Source: Collybia mongolica (Eukaryota > Basidiomycota > Agaricomycetes > Agaricales > Clitocybaceae). Taken from it: a stretch of 64,000 nucleotides of DNA. The notes under the pieces were generated by a model. The model was not told the DNA's origin, did no database searches, and saw nothing but the letters and a program-made list of their open reading frames with translations. Every line of letters starts with the position of its first letter. Position 1 is the first letter of the stretch. Position numbers and translations under genes: made by a program. The stretch covers positions 2,852,001 through 2,916,000 of the forward strand of contig JAAXNY010000008.1 in the NCBI GenBank assembly GCA_013420905.1. The letters are read 5' to 3'. This document shows, piece after piece, positions 36,401 to 45,733 of the stretch.

Positions 36401-37913
36401 GGAAGCGATTAAGAAGGAACTCGAGTCACTACGCAAGGCAAACACCTGGTCCGTTGTCGAACGCCCAGCTGGCAAGAACATCGTTGGATGCAAGTGGGTC
36501 TTCCGTATCAAGAAGAATGCGTCCGGCGGCATCGAGAAATACAAAGCGCGCCTTGTCGCTCGTGGTTTCACCCAGGTCTACGGTGTTGATTACACTGAGA
36601 CATTCGCTCCCGTCGCCAAACTCGCCAGCCTCCGCACCATCCTTGCCACCGCCGCTCGCAATGACTGGCCTATCGAGGTCTTCGACTTCAACAGTGCATT
36701 CCTCAATGGAGAACTTGACGAGGAAATCTTCATGCAACTTCCTCCTGGTTTTGAAGGGTGCAACCCTCGCCAATTCGTCGCCAAGCTTCAGAAGGCTCTC
36801 TACGGACTCAAACAGGGCGGACGTACCTGGTACAAGACACTCTGCCGCACACTTGAAGATTTAGGCTTCAAACGTGCTGAATACGACCATGGTGTCTTCT
36901 TTTCAAAGACCCCCGACGGACTCGTTATCCTTGCCATCCATGTTGACGACTGCACCATCACCGGCACATCCCAACGCCTACTTGACGCACACAAACTCCG
37001 TATCAACGCGTGCTATGCAATGACGGACCTAGGCCCCATTAGCTGGCTACTTGGCATCGAAGTCACCCGTGACCGCACAAAACGCACCATCACGCTCTCA
37101 CAGCAGAGCTACATCGAATCTATCCTCGCGCGCTTCAACTTCACGGATATGAAGCCCCTTGCAATTCCGATGGATCCTAACGTTGCATTCACAAAAGATG
37201 ATTGCCCTTCATCTCCGGGCGAGGTCGCCCGAATGCGTCAGGTTCCATATCGTGAGGCCATAGGGTCGCTCATGTATGCCGCCATTGGAACACGGCCGGA
37301 CATCTCTTTCGCTGTTTCCACCTTATCCCAATTCCTCGACAATCCTGGCCAAGTCCACTGGGAAGCTGTAAAACGCATCTTCCGCTATCTCTTGGGCACG
37401 AAGAACTGGAGACTCACCTTTGGAGGAGGGAAGGAAGGGCTTGAAGGATACACCGACGCGGATGGAGCATCCCAAGAACATCGTCGCGCCATTTCCGGCT
37501 ACGCATTCCTTGTTGACGGAGGAGCCGTCTCATGGAGTTCTCGCAAACAAGAACTCGTCACTTTATCGACCACTGAAGCCGAATATGTTGCCGCCACTCA
37601 CGCCGCCAAAGAGCTCATCTGGCTTCGAAACTTCATCGGCGAAGTTTTCTCGCCACTTCCAAATCCTACGACACTCCACTGCGACAACCAATCCGCTGTT
37701 GCGATTGCAACCAACGGCAATTACCACGCTCGTACGAAACACATCGACATTCGCTATCACTTCATCCGCTTCGTCGTCGAAAACGGCTCAATCAACCTCA
37801 TTTACTGTCCTACCGACGAAATGACAGCTGACACGTTTACGAAAGCGCTCCCTAGTCCCAAGGCCAAGCATTTTGCTGCCTCGCTTGGACTTCGTCCACC
37901 GACTCCGAATTGA
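33408..37913 (+). CDS. Ty1/copia gag-pol polyprotein
   Basis: A single 1501-codon ORF from ATG 33408. The Gag part covers about residues 1-250 and ends in a zinc knuckle (CHNCSKKGHMKADC, about residue 265). The aspartic protease active site is YDSGASRHMTP (about residue 427). The integrase has a zinc-binding region (HRRMGH ... CDSC) and D-D-E residues in HSDVWGP, RSDRGGEYTS and PEHNGIAEALNRR. The reverse transcriptase shows VFDFNSAFLNGELDEEIFM, ALYGLKQGGRTWY and the catalytic IHVDDC. RNase H shows YTDADGA, STTEAEYVA and CDNQSAVAIA. No stop or frameshift interrupts it. Gag and Pol share one frame, as in many copia elements, so processing would be by the protease. It provides all proteins needed for reverse transcription and integration. 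Confidence 0.97.
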   Translation: MSKEEYFKVPKLLADGSNWVTYKDRLRWALDARGMLDQLENDTPEPLIPTVTSSTSATPALPATPGGPGTTSGLSDDRIAARGYEIRHEKWRLAEATIKQCIASTVPDSVFNRVKVKKSAKAVWDAVAVIFEDRSLMVAIDLRKKMQNEKCDEKDDVRTHFDKFADMNARLASMGVTLTDHEYATMLIGSLPSVYDPTISSIVASASLSKMELNPDTITHLITDDYERRVVNNRTKSKKDDKDAAFHAGGGSKGGRKGPRKDITCHNCSKKGHMKADCWGPGGGKEGQGPKGKKAGGTAANAAAGEEEDGVWAVVDEEEVMEDWINDTDESIDYAILDNDNGVPSHIPDAHPSNSDRLRFILLSSYCSRPTLDDDNDSMPSLQAVSDSSIDEDEDGYIPIDNNHICTSFAGAVVAGTEASRKAESDLYDSGASRHMTPFRHRLINYTKIESRPITAADKRVFHAIGKGDMRIQIPNGKTCTTVLLKDVLYAPDMGLTIISISRVAAAGFATLFRANFCRIFDPKQRRIGHIHVTTNGLYRVDHDEAVSTASTSATTLSLDELHRRMGHIAPDAARKLVKDGLVVGVELKGKEDVGSCDSCEYAKATRKRIKKERVEPRAENFGDEIHSDVWGPSQTETIRKRKYYVSFTDDNTRYTRVELLRSKDETFEAYRNFEAWAQTQHNAKVKRLRSDRGGEYTSVEFTAHLNSQGTERRLTTHDTPEHNGIAEALNRRLLERVRAMLHQSGLPKYLWGDAIQHAVWLKNRTSTRALDNMTPYEALTGNKPDLSNLHEWGSKVWVHDSTNGKLEGRSNIGRWVGFDNDSTHAHRIYWPMQHTVSIERNIKFDEHEVPLPTPSIVDDTPFEGENEDSNLPVDNPLSRTPEHETPLVTQTPANPAIPPETSTRPKRTIKPSAYVERLRAGEGTIKGHYRNGRPIGKTTPDGLQTDSDDVGAVGEDWEDIELGGVEFAMGAASGEAEGMDPKTLEEAKERSDWSMWEEAIKKELESLRKANTWSVVERPAGKNIVGCKWVFRIKKNASGGIEKYKARLVARGFTQVYGVDYTETFAPVAKLASLRTILATAARNDWPIEVFDFNSAFLNGELDEEIFMQLPPGFEGCNPRQFVAKLQKALYGLKQGGRTWYKTLCRTLEDLGFKRAEYDHGVFFSKTPDGLVILAIHVDDCTITGTSQRLLDAHKLRINACYAMTDLGPISWLLGIEVTRDRTKRTITLSQQSYIESILARFNFTDMKPLAIPMDPNVAFTKDDCPSSPGEVARMRQVPYREAIGSLMYAAIGTRPDISFAVSTLSQFLDNPGQVHWEAVKRIFRYLLGTKNWRLTFGGGKEGLEGYTDADGASQEHRRAISGYAFLVDGGAVSWSSRKQELVTLSTTEAEYVAATHAAKELIWLRNFIGEVFSPLPNPTTLHCDNQSAVAIATNGNYHARTKHIDIRYHFIRFVVENGSINLIYCPTDEMTADTFTKALPSPKAKHFAASLGLRPPTPN

Positions 37914-37920
37914 GGGGGAG
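37912..37920 (+). promoter_or_regulatory. Polypurine tract
   Basis: GAGGGGGAG immediately before the 3' LTR, overlapping the polyprotein stop codon; the expected primer for plus-strand DNA synthesis. Confidence 0.85.
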
Positions 37921-38176
37921 TGTTGGAAGACAATCCGAATCGACGGATCATACCCCGAGGCTGCGCCTCGATCTTGTTGGACCCGCGCTCGCACCGTCGA
38001 ATGCTTATACCCTCGCATGGACTGCCCATGCTCGTTCCCTTTCTTATTATACTCATTGTATTCGCACTGACCTCTAGTCTACCATTACTTACAATAGGTA
38101 CTCATTGTATAAATACTCCTCGTGTACTCTATGTTCTATAGTCAATCTACTATCTTCTACATTTTACCTCTCTCTA
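37921..38176 (+). repeat. 3' LTR
   Basis: 256 bp, same sequence and ends as the 5' LTR. Confidence 0.95.
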
Positions 38177-38181
38177 CAATA
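38177..38181. repeat. Target site duplication, right (CAATA)
   Basis: Matches 33036-33040. Confidence 0.88.
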
Positions 38182-38262
38182 ACAAGAAGTGTTGGATTTG
38201 AAGCCTGGAAGCACTTGCGCTAGATCATTTTGCCAATCTCAACACGTAATGTATGATGATTC

Positions 38263-38280
38263 ATGACGTTCCTAATGCGA
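38263..38280 (+). promoter_or_regulatory. ATGACGT upstream element of dehydrogenase copy 3
   Basis: ATGACGTTCCTAATGCGA, 73 bp upstream of the start codon; the more diverged third copy of the shared element. It lies between the retrotransposon and the gene, so the insertion left it in place. Confidence 0.5.
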
Positions 38281-38335
38281 GTACAAAACGGACTGTTATT
38301 TGTTCCAAGAATCTAACTCTCCGTTTCCCACAAAC

Positions 38336-39934
38336 ATGTCAAATTCTGCCACTGCTCGCGAATATTATTTTTCTAAGGTATCAGTTCATTTGTCCGTTAC
38401 ATATGGACTTCATACTGATTAACCTGACAGATTGGCTCGGCTGACGATCTCACCATCCGCGACAAAGAGGTTGAGTCGCCTAAAGCTAACGAAGTTCTCG
38501 TGAAGATCCATGCTGTCTCTCTTCAGGTCGCTTTGAAACTTACCTCTTGGACCGTTGTACTCGAGTTGAAGCCGATCACTTGACAGTTCCGCGATCTGTT
38601 GATAGCTAGTGGAGATTATCCGACCGCGTAAGCCTGCTATTTCAACTCGACCCAGACTAGAACTTGAATCTGGTACGACACGCAAGTCTTCCCGAAAATC
38701 TTGTTCCTTGCTCGGATATGGCTGGTGAAATTGTTGCTGTTGGAGAAGATGTGAAAGGTTGGAAGAAAGGAGACCGGGTTTGCGCCAACTTCGCAACTGA
38801 GCACCTCTATGGAGACACCAACTATGACATCCAACAGTCGGCTCTTGGGGGCCAATCTCATGGGGTGTTGACTGAGTACAAGAGGTTCCCTTCTCATGCG
38901 TGTTTCCCCAATATTCCCGTTTCGATATCACTTGCTGATGACTTCTTCGTCTGCAGTCACTGGTACATATCCCCCAGCACCTGTCTTACGAGGAGGCCTC
39001 AACACTACCGTGAGGTGTTTCTTCCCTTTGTCAGACATGACATCTCATTGTGATACAAAGATGTGCAGCATTGACTGCCTACAATGCTCTTCATGGACCC
39101 GTGCCCATGAAGGCAGGTGACTATATTCTTGTCCTCGGAACTGGTGGCGTATCGACGTGAGCTCTTATGTCTCTCCTTCCCTTTCCGCTTATAACCATCA
39201 CTCAGTTTCGCTCTTCAATTCGCCGCTGCGTCTGGTGCCACCGTCATCGCCACGTCTTCATCCGATGATAAACTCAAAATCGCATCCAAGCTGGGCGCGA
39301 AACATGTCATCAACTATAAGAAGACCCCGAATTGGGAAGAGGAGGTACTGAAAATCGTAGGTCATCATCTACTTTTAGCGTGCGCTTTTTCAATAATATA
39401 TCTGATTAACTACATAGACCAATAATGCCGGTGTTGATCATATTATCGAGGTACTACTCCTCTCAACCAGCTACTTTGATATTATCTCACAGCATGTCCA
39501 AGGTTGGTGGTCACGGAACGCTCCCAAAGTCGATCAAGTCAGTCCGATATGGGGGATACCTTCACCTCATTGGCATTGTCGCCCAGGTACCCAACCACCA
39601 GGGAAAAAAATTATCATCCTTTGACATTATCTTTGTTTGTAGGAGAAAGTCGACGTGAACGTTGTCGGTCATGCCATTTCGAAAGCCATCATTTTCCGAG
39701 GCATTCAGATTGGTTCCGTCGCTCAGTGCGTCTTATCTTCCTCCTCCGTGCATCGCCTGATCATACTGTATACATAGGTTCAAGGATATGAACCGCCTAC
39801 TGTCCGCGAATCCAGAGAAGACACGACCCTTTATTGACAGGGTCTTCCCCTTCGAAGAGGCAAAGCAGGCTTATACATACTTGAAGACCCAGGCCCATGT
39901 CGGAAAGGTCGTCATCAAAGTATCCAAGAATTAA
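38336..39934 (+). CDS. MDR-family dehydrogenase/quinone reductase-like, copy 3
   Basis: Third paralog, start MSNSATAREYYFSK at 38336, first donor GTATCA. Spliced exons give LTIRDKEVESPKANEVLVKI, FRDLLIASGDYPTA, NLVPCSDMAGEIVAVGEDVK, GWKKGDRVCANFATEHLYGD, LGTGGVST, VIATSSSDDKLKIASKLGAK, YGGYLHLIGIVAQ and FPFEEAKQAYTYLKTQAHVG, ending at 39932-39934. All exons are open and keep phase, so the protein looks intact. Copies 2 and 3 share AVGEDVK and GTGGVST against AIGEDVK and GTGGVSI in copy 1, which hints that 2 and 3 are closer relatives. Same inferred chemistry: NAD(P)-dependent oxidoreduction, substrate unknown. Expression may be affected by the retrotransposon 159 bp upstream. Confidence 0.88.
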
Positions 39935-40660
39935 CGCAGTTCTGTATCTGCATTGTATTTGTAAACCGTAAGATAAACACGATAAAAATATGAATTATGC
40001 AATGGTCTTATTCAACTTAGAGCCAGGAGAAGAATATCCTTTTAAGCCCCAACGCATGGGATTGCCGAAGCAACCTCGGTAACCAACGCAACGACGAAGT
40101 GCTTTCTGTCAGCATCTACCTTCCTGGGGTCTCCGCAGAACCTACTGCGGAATACCTGGTTTAATCATTTACTTGCTGCGGCATCAACAACCTTGACAAC
40201 ACCATTGGGACTACTATGTTATGAAGCACATTTACCAACCTTGATCTATATTCCACCTTGGAGTCCGATCCGGTTCTCCCACCAAATTCCACCAACATTG
40301 GAAACCTTGGATCTGATAATCAATTTTAGCAAGACGGAGGAGTTAGTATTTAGAGAATGAGGATCCTCAATTCGCATCAGGGTCATGGATTCTCAGCTTC
40401 GTGCGGTACATATTGACAATCAAGCATTCAGAAACCAATCTCATACGTTTGATATTCACCCGATATCTCCCACTTGGAGCTCGAAGCCACTGTCCTGATA
40501 CGGAGTTATATCCATGACGTCAAATGACAACGAACATGTACACGAAGGTGTACGGGTACCACAATAGCGCCAACTGTTAGGCGAAAAGATGCGCGAAGCT
40601 CCAGTCGGTTGGGAGCGGCATTTCCATGCCGCGTGTGATTGGGCCACTAGGCTTATGGTT
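39935..40660. other. Intergenic region, no recognised gene
   Basis: About 730 bp between the dehydrogenase stop and the secreted-protein promoter. Short frames only. Confidence 0.4.
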
Positions 40661-40667
40661 TATAAAG
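40660..40667 (+). promoter_or_regulatory. TATA box of secreted two-domain protein A
   Basis: TTATAAAG about 55-60 bp upstream of the ATG at 40722. Confidence 0.5.
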
Positions 40668-40721
40668 ATTTGACTCCTAAGGTATGTTTTAGGTTTCACG
40701 ACCTTTTTTTCTAACCCCAAT

Positions 40722-42904
40722 ATGATTTCCTCACTCTCTCTTTTAGTTACTACCTCGCTCTACCTCCTCACTGTCGTTGATGCGGCTCCATCCACTCCCG
40801 CCAAACGTCAGTCAGATAATGGCGCTTGCCAGCAATTGACCACCAACTGCGTCAATACCGTCGACAAGTCTCTGAACAACGTCTTCGCCATCGAGAGCTG
40901 CGTTCTTGCCGCAACCTGCTTTAACGGCCAGCGCCCAGTTGACAACTTCCTGGCGTTTGTTTCCACAGCTAAAAATGGCAACGGCGTCCCGCCCCCGCAA
41001 AGTGTCAACCTGCCCCGCGTGTCGAGCGCGGTACGTCTTTCCCCACATCCCTGTCATATTTACCGTAATGCATACTAACGGATCATAGGTAATGAACTCT
41101 ATCTCGACCAACGCGAAGTTCATCAGCCGACAGAATTTCATCGATGCGTTCTACGGGTATTTATAAATAGCCATCATTATTCGATACCGCTCTCCTAACC
41201 AGAGGTATCTCTCAGGCAACTCTCTGCGACTAACGGACCTTGGCCATCCAGCGCGGACATTGTCATCAGCTTTTTTGACCGCGTCACTGTTTGGTATGTT
41301 ATTCCATCTTATCCAGGGTTCCCCACGCTGATAGCTAGCAGGACTGCATTCTGTGCTGGGGATGTTCCCTTCCGCAACTTCCAGGATTATTACCAGTTTA
41401 GTGCCACCGTCTCGTCGCCTGGTTGCGGTCCAACCACCAGTACAGTTTCCAGTGTAACTATGTCAGGAACAGTGACAGCCTCGCCTATACCATCGATAAC
41501 TTCTACAATTACTCTCGGACAACCATCGACCATCACGCTCTCGACCGTTAGTCCGTCCACTATCAGTCAGTCAGTTACCGTTACGCCTTCAACTGTTGCA
41601 CCATCTGGGACTGCAATAACGTCGACAGTCGTACCATCTGACCCTGCCACATCCGGTTCCGTCTCGTCTTCAACCATCGGACTACCTTCCTCGACGCTTG
41701 TACCGTCCGGAACTGCTTCTACGTCGACCATCGTACCATCTGGGACCGCCCCATCTAGTCCCATAACATCTCTACCTGGGACAGCTACATCCTCGACGCT
41801 TGTACCATCCGGGACTGCTTCTACATCGACGGTCATACCATCTGGCACTGCCACATCTAGTCCCATTACGTCTCTACCTGGGACAGTTACACCCTCAACG
41901 ATTGCCACGTCCAGTGCCGTCACGTCTGTACCCGGGACAGTTACATCCTCAGCCATTCCTACATCCAGCCCCGTCACATCTCTGCCTGGGACAGTCACGT
42001 CATCGATAATTATCACATCCAGTTCTGCCACATCTGTACCTGGGACGGTTACATCGTCAGTTGTTCCTACATCCAGTCCCGTTACGTCTTTGCCTGGGAC
42101 AGTCACATCCTCGACGATTCCCACGTCCGGTCCCATCACTTCTCTACCCGGGACGGTCACAGCTTCAACCATTGCACCATCCGGATCTGTTACATCTTCA
42201 TCCATCGGACTACCTGGAACGTCCTCGAGCATTGCATCGTCCGGACCGATTCCGTCCTCTTCCGTTCCCTCAACGACGGTGACAAACCTTCCATCAACAT
42301 CAACATCCAGCACCCCATTCCCCACAGGTACCCCGCCCCTCGTTAGCTCCGATGCAACTTGCCAGCAGATGTATAACACATGCATTACCCAAGTGAATTC
42401 GGCCGTGACCAACCTCTGGTCCATCAAGGCCTGTGTTCTCGGTGCCATATGCGCTGACGGAGCGCACCCAGTCGGCGCTTTCGTATCTGCGGTGCAATCC
42501 TGGAAGGGTTCCCCCGCCACTTTGCCTGTCAATCAGCCCCGCGTCTCAACTGCTCTTTTCAAGGCTGGCTCGACTGATGGTAGGAAAGCTTTAATGTTTT
42601 TGATCCTCACATTGTCTGACCCCGAGAACCTCAGGCAAGACATGGTCGCAGCAGAACTTCATTGACGCATACTACTCACAGCTTTCTTCTACCAATGGCC
42701 CGTTCCCTCCCAACGCTAACATGGTCATTGCGTATTTCGAACGGATTGCTGCGTGGACTGGGTTCTGTGGGAAGGCTATTCCCTACTTGAACTTCGCTGA
42801 TTACGTACGTCAAATCCCGTTCGTTCGAGAAGTTACGTTGTTCTGACCCCTCTCCATAGTTCCAATGGTCTGTCACTGTCAATGGCCCCACAACCACGTG
42901 CTGA
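40722..42904 (+). CDS. Secreted two-domain six-cysteine protein A with Ser/Thr repeat linker
   Basis: I do not recognise the family. A signal peptide (MISSLSLLVTTSLYLLTVVD) and a possible KR processing site (PAKRQ) precede domain 1: ACQQLTTNC, SLNNVFAIESCVLAATC, NFIDAFYGQL...GPWPS, VTVWTAFC, FRNFQDYYQFSATVSSPGC. A linker of about 280 residues made almost only of Ser, Thr, Pro, Val and Gly follows; domain 2 then repeats the pattern: ATCQQMYNTC, WSIKACVLGAIC, QNFIDAYYSQL...GPFPP, AAWTGFC, YLNFADYFQWSVTV and a final TTTC. Each domain has six cysteines (C-X6-C, C-X5-C, C, C). Introns at about 41033-41088, 41160-41217, 41294-41340, 42579-42636 and 42805-42859 keep phase and lie at matching places in the two domains where both have one. 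The linker is probably heavily O-glycosylated. Function unknown; a cell-surface or secreted effector-like protein is possible. Confidence 0.8.
41877..42200 (+). repeat. 54-bp minisatellite in coding sequence (six units)
   Basis: Units start CCTGGGAC or CCCGGGAC at 41877, 41931, 41985, 42039, 42093 and 42147, exactly 54 bp apart. Each unit encodes 18 residues of the form PGTVTSSxIxTSSxVTSL/V. Less regular relatives occur from about 41690 to 41876. The period is a multiple of three, so copy-number changes keep the frame. Confidence 0.9.
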
Positions 42905-44091
42905 GGGGGGATCTTCCACTTCGACTCTCATAAAACTTTATCTTTGAGAACATTTTATCTTCGAGAATATTTCTTGTATGTCTGACCATTCGTTGCGTGT
43001 TGAAACCGGGCCGCTTGATCTTCTCAAGACTCCACCTCGCTTCAATAATTATGTTCTAAAAAATTTACCAGATATCAGAAAAATGAGATGAATTTAGAAC
43101 TCGAGGGTTACACCACTTTGCTGTAACGGGCACCATGATTAACTTTCTCCTTGTTCGGAAGTTGCCAGCATTGGTAACATTCAGTTTTTGAACAAATCCC
43201 AGCCATCAAACGATAGAGCTTCACCTCAACCAAGGTTGTCAAGCGTCCCGAGTCCGAGTCGCCCATATGCTTCAATGTGGCTGGTTTTCAGTCATTGCTA
43301 TCGGAATATGTGTATTTCCAGGATGTCGTTATGCCTCCATATTTTCTCTCCTAATTTCGGGCCCGTTTCAACGCTCTAGTTTTGTCACTTTGAATAGACT
43401 GCGCCGCTGGGCCATTAGCGGCGGAGCTTGCATGCTCGCACCGCAGTGACACAGCCTGAAGGTCTATTGTGCCCGACATCCTTCAGTCGGATAGTAATCA
43501 GTGCGATACGATCCGTAAGAGGCGGCAGTGCCATCGTTCTCAAAGGTTCTTCAATTCACTAGCCCTACCTACCCTCGGTACCTCGGCAAATTGGACCGTC
43601 AAAGGATCTTTGTTTTTTTTGCTTCTGTCATAAGGTCCGATTCTCCGCCAGAAAAAAAACTTTGTGTGCTTTGGGAGTTCCTTCACGGGTTCTCGAGTTT
43701 TCGCCACGACGGCCATTATGTCAACTCTCCAAGCACAACCACACATTACCTAGGTTGGTGCTGCACTCAGGTTGGGAGGCCACCCCTCCAGCATCAGACC
43801 ACCCGAGGCCCCCCATTTTTCGAGTTCTTTTGTCGTTCGGATCGGCCCGGGTGGTCCGCATCCTATCGAGTTATTTTTGTCATTAGTCGAGGCCCGACTT
43901 GTCCGAACCTGACGGCGTTTCACCTCAGTTTGCAACTCCTATGGTACGACCGGAAGCGCCTCAGGACTGACCAGATCCACGCGGTTCGGTGCGGCCTCCG
44001 TTTCCCAACGTGGGACGCGACGTATCGTATAAGAGTCCAAGAATCCGACAAGTTACTCCAGCATCCTTCGCTTCTAGAACCTGTTACAGAT
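42905..44091. other. Spacer between the two secreted-protein genes
   Basis: About 1.2 kb; a long open frame upstream of 44092 shows no domain and is probably chance. A TATAAG motif near 44027 is a plausible TATA box for gene B. Confidence 0.4.
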
Positions 44092-45431
44092 ATGTTTCCT
44101 TCAGTTGCCCTCCTCGCTACCGCTTCGCTCTATTTCCTTGCCGTCGTTGACGCCGCCCCGTCGAAGCGTCAGTCGGACAATGGAGCTTGCGCGCAGCTTT
44201 TTAACACCTGTGCGGGCTCTGTCGACAAGTCCTTGTCAAACGTATTTGCTATCGAGAGCTGTGTCTTTGCAGCCACCTGCTCCGGTGGTAGCCGTCCAGT
44301 AGACAACTTCCTAGCTGCCCTCTTCACAAACAAGAATGGCAACAACGCGGGTGTGCCGCCCCAGAGTGTGGGCTTACCTCGTGTAACGAGCTCGGTACGT
44401 TGTGTTCTGTCACGCATACTGTCGGGATTGGTTTATCGACTTCCATAATCTGTAGGTTCTGAACAGCATTTCTACCGATGGGAAGACCATCAGCCAGCAG
44501 AATTTCATTGATGGATTTTACGGGTAAAAACTACACCCCACCATGTTACACAAGTCGTCTAAATGACGTTTTTATAGCCAGCTTTCAGTGTCTGGTGGGC
44601 CTTGGCCATCTGACGTCAGTGTTGTAGTCAACTATTACAACCGGGTGGCAGTTTGGTATATTCATTTCTACGAGAAGTCAGTAATCATACTTAATTTTTC
44701 TTCCAGGACTGCATTTTGCAATGGAAATGTCCCATTCCAGAACTTCCAAGACTACTACCAGTATAGTGCCTCAGTTTCTTCCAACGGCTGCTCAGGTTCT
44801 ACAATAACCTCATTGCCACCCACGACAACTATACCGACACCGACACCCACCCCCACTATCAGTTCTGATGCCACCTGTCAGAAAATGTTCACCACATGTA
44901 TCGATGAGGTGAACCAGTCCGTTAGTAACATCTTCTCCATCAAGAGCTGCGTACTCGGCGCAACCTGTTTCGGCGGGCAACGCCCAGTCGCAGGCTTTGT
45001 CTCAGCAGTCTACGGCCAGAAGAACAGCGGCGGTTCCGCCCCTGCACCAGCCAACCTGCCTCGTGTTGCGGAGACTCTCTTCAACGCAGGCTCGACTGAT
45101 GGTGAGATAAAATATGCGAACACTCTCGTCTTTGCAGCTTCTGATTCGGATAACCCCAGGCGGCCAGTCTTGGACCCAACAGAACTTCATTGACGCGTGG
45201 TACTCCCAACTTGCTGCTGTTGGCGGCCCATTCCCCCCCAACACCGACTTGGTTGTCAGCTACTTCAAGCGTGTCGCTACTTGGACCAAATTCTGCGACG
45301 CCATCCCATACATGAATTTCGCAGACTATGTATGTTGCCATGTGTCTTTTAAGATCTTCGCCTACTGACTTGGATCACCTTCGTAGTTCCAATGGTCTGC
45401 GACTGTCTCCGGAGGTACAGACTCTTGCTGA
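44092..45431 (+). CDS. Secreted two-domain six-cysteine protein B
   Basis: Tandem paralog of the gene at 40722, same strand. Signal peptide MFPSVALLATASLYFLAVVD, then APSKRQSDNGACAQLFNTC, SLSNVFAIESCVFAATC, NFIDGFYGQLSVSGGPWPS, VAVWTAFC and FQNFQDYYQYSASV. The linker is short here (about 25 residues, Thr/Pro-rich: TTTIPTPTPTPT). Domain 2 follows: ATCQKMFTTC, FSIKSCVLGATC, NFIDAWYSQLAAVGGPFPP, VATWTKFC, YMNFADYFQWSATV and terminal SC. The cysteine pattern and intron positions (about 44395-44455, 44525-44578, 44658-44706, 45101-45157, 45330-45386) match gene A. The pair thus arose from an internal domain duplication followed by gene duplication. Family unknown to me. Confidence 0.82.
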
Positions 45432-45733
45432 GAGCCTTTATTTTTCATTGGACATTTAGTTTTGGACATTAATCGTATATCTTCTGCCTTGGCTTTTTAG
45501 TTCCTTGATCAATCTGATCCCTACACTCATTTATAGCTTACAGTTGAATACATATACTTGAACTTTTTTATATTATGACTTCAAACAAGTTCGATGCCGC
45601 CAGAAGGGCGAAGAAAGTCCCTGGATCTCCAATGCAGGATTGTTTCCTCGATCCTCCAGAATTAAAGAGGGAGTCAAAGGTATAGTTGCATGACTCGGAA
45701 AGCGCAGTCCTCAAGTCCCGAGCGACAACTCGA
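45432..45733. other. Shared 3' region of convergent secreted-protein B and F-box genes
   Basis: 302 bp between facing stop codons; AT-rich, no gene. Confidence 0.45.

Larger units (their letters stand above)
33041..38176 (+). mobile_element. Complete Ty1/copia LTR retrotransposon
   Basis: A 5136-bp element with 256-bp direct LTRs (33041-33296 and 37921-38176), a primer-binding site right after the 5' LTR, one uninterrupted gag-pol ORF, a polypurine tract before the 3' LTR and a perfect CAATA target duplication. By eye the two LTRs are identical over their full length, which means little time has passed since insertion. The LTRs start TG but end TA rather than CA. The domain order (protease, integrase, reverse transcriptase, RNase H) defines Ty1/copia rather than Ty3/gypsy. 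Insertion point is 159 bp upstream of the start codon of dehydrogenase copy 3. The element may be capable of transposition. Confidence 0.96.

Noticed and set aside
41567..42532. 321-codon open frame on the minus strand
   Set aside because: It lies antisense to the Ser/Thr repeat of secreted protein A; the low-complexity sequence keeps the opposite strand open by composition.
43528..44091. Long upstream extension of secreted protein B
   Set aside because: The extension has no domain and would bury the clear signal peptide starting at 44092.
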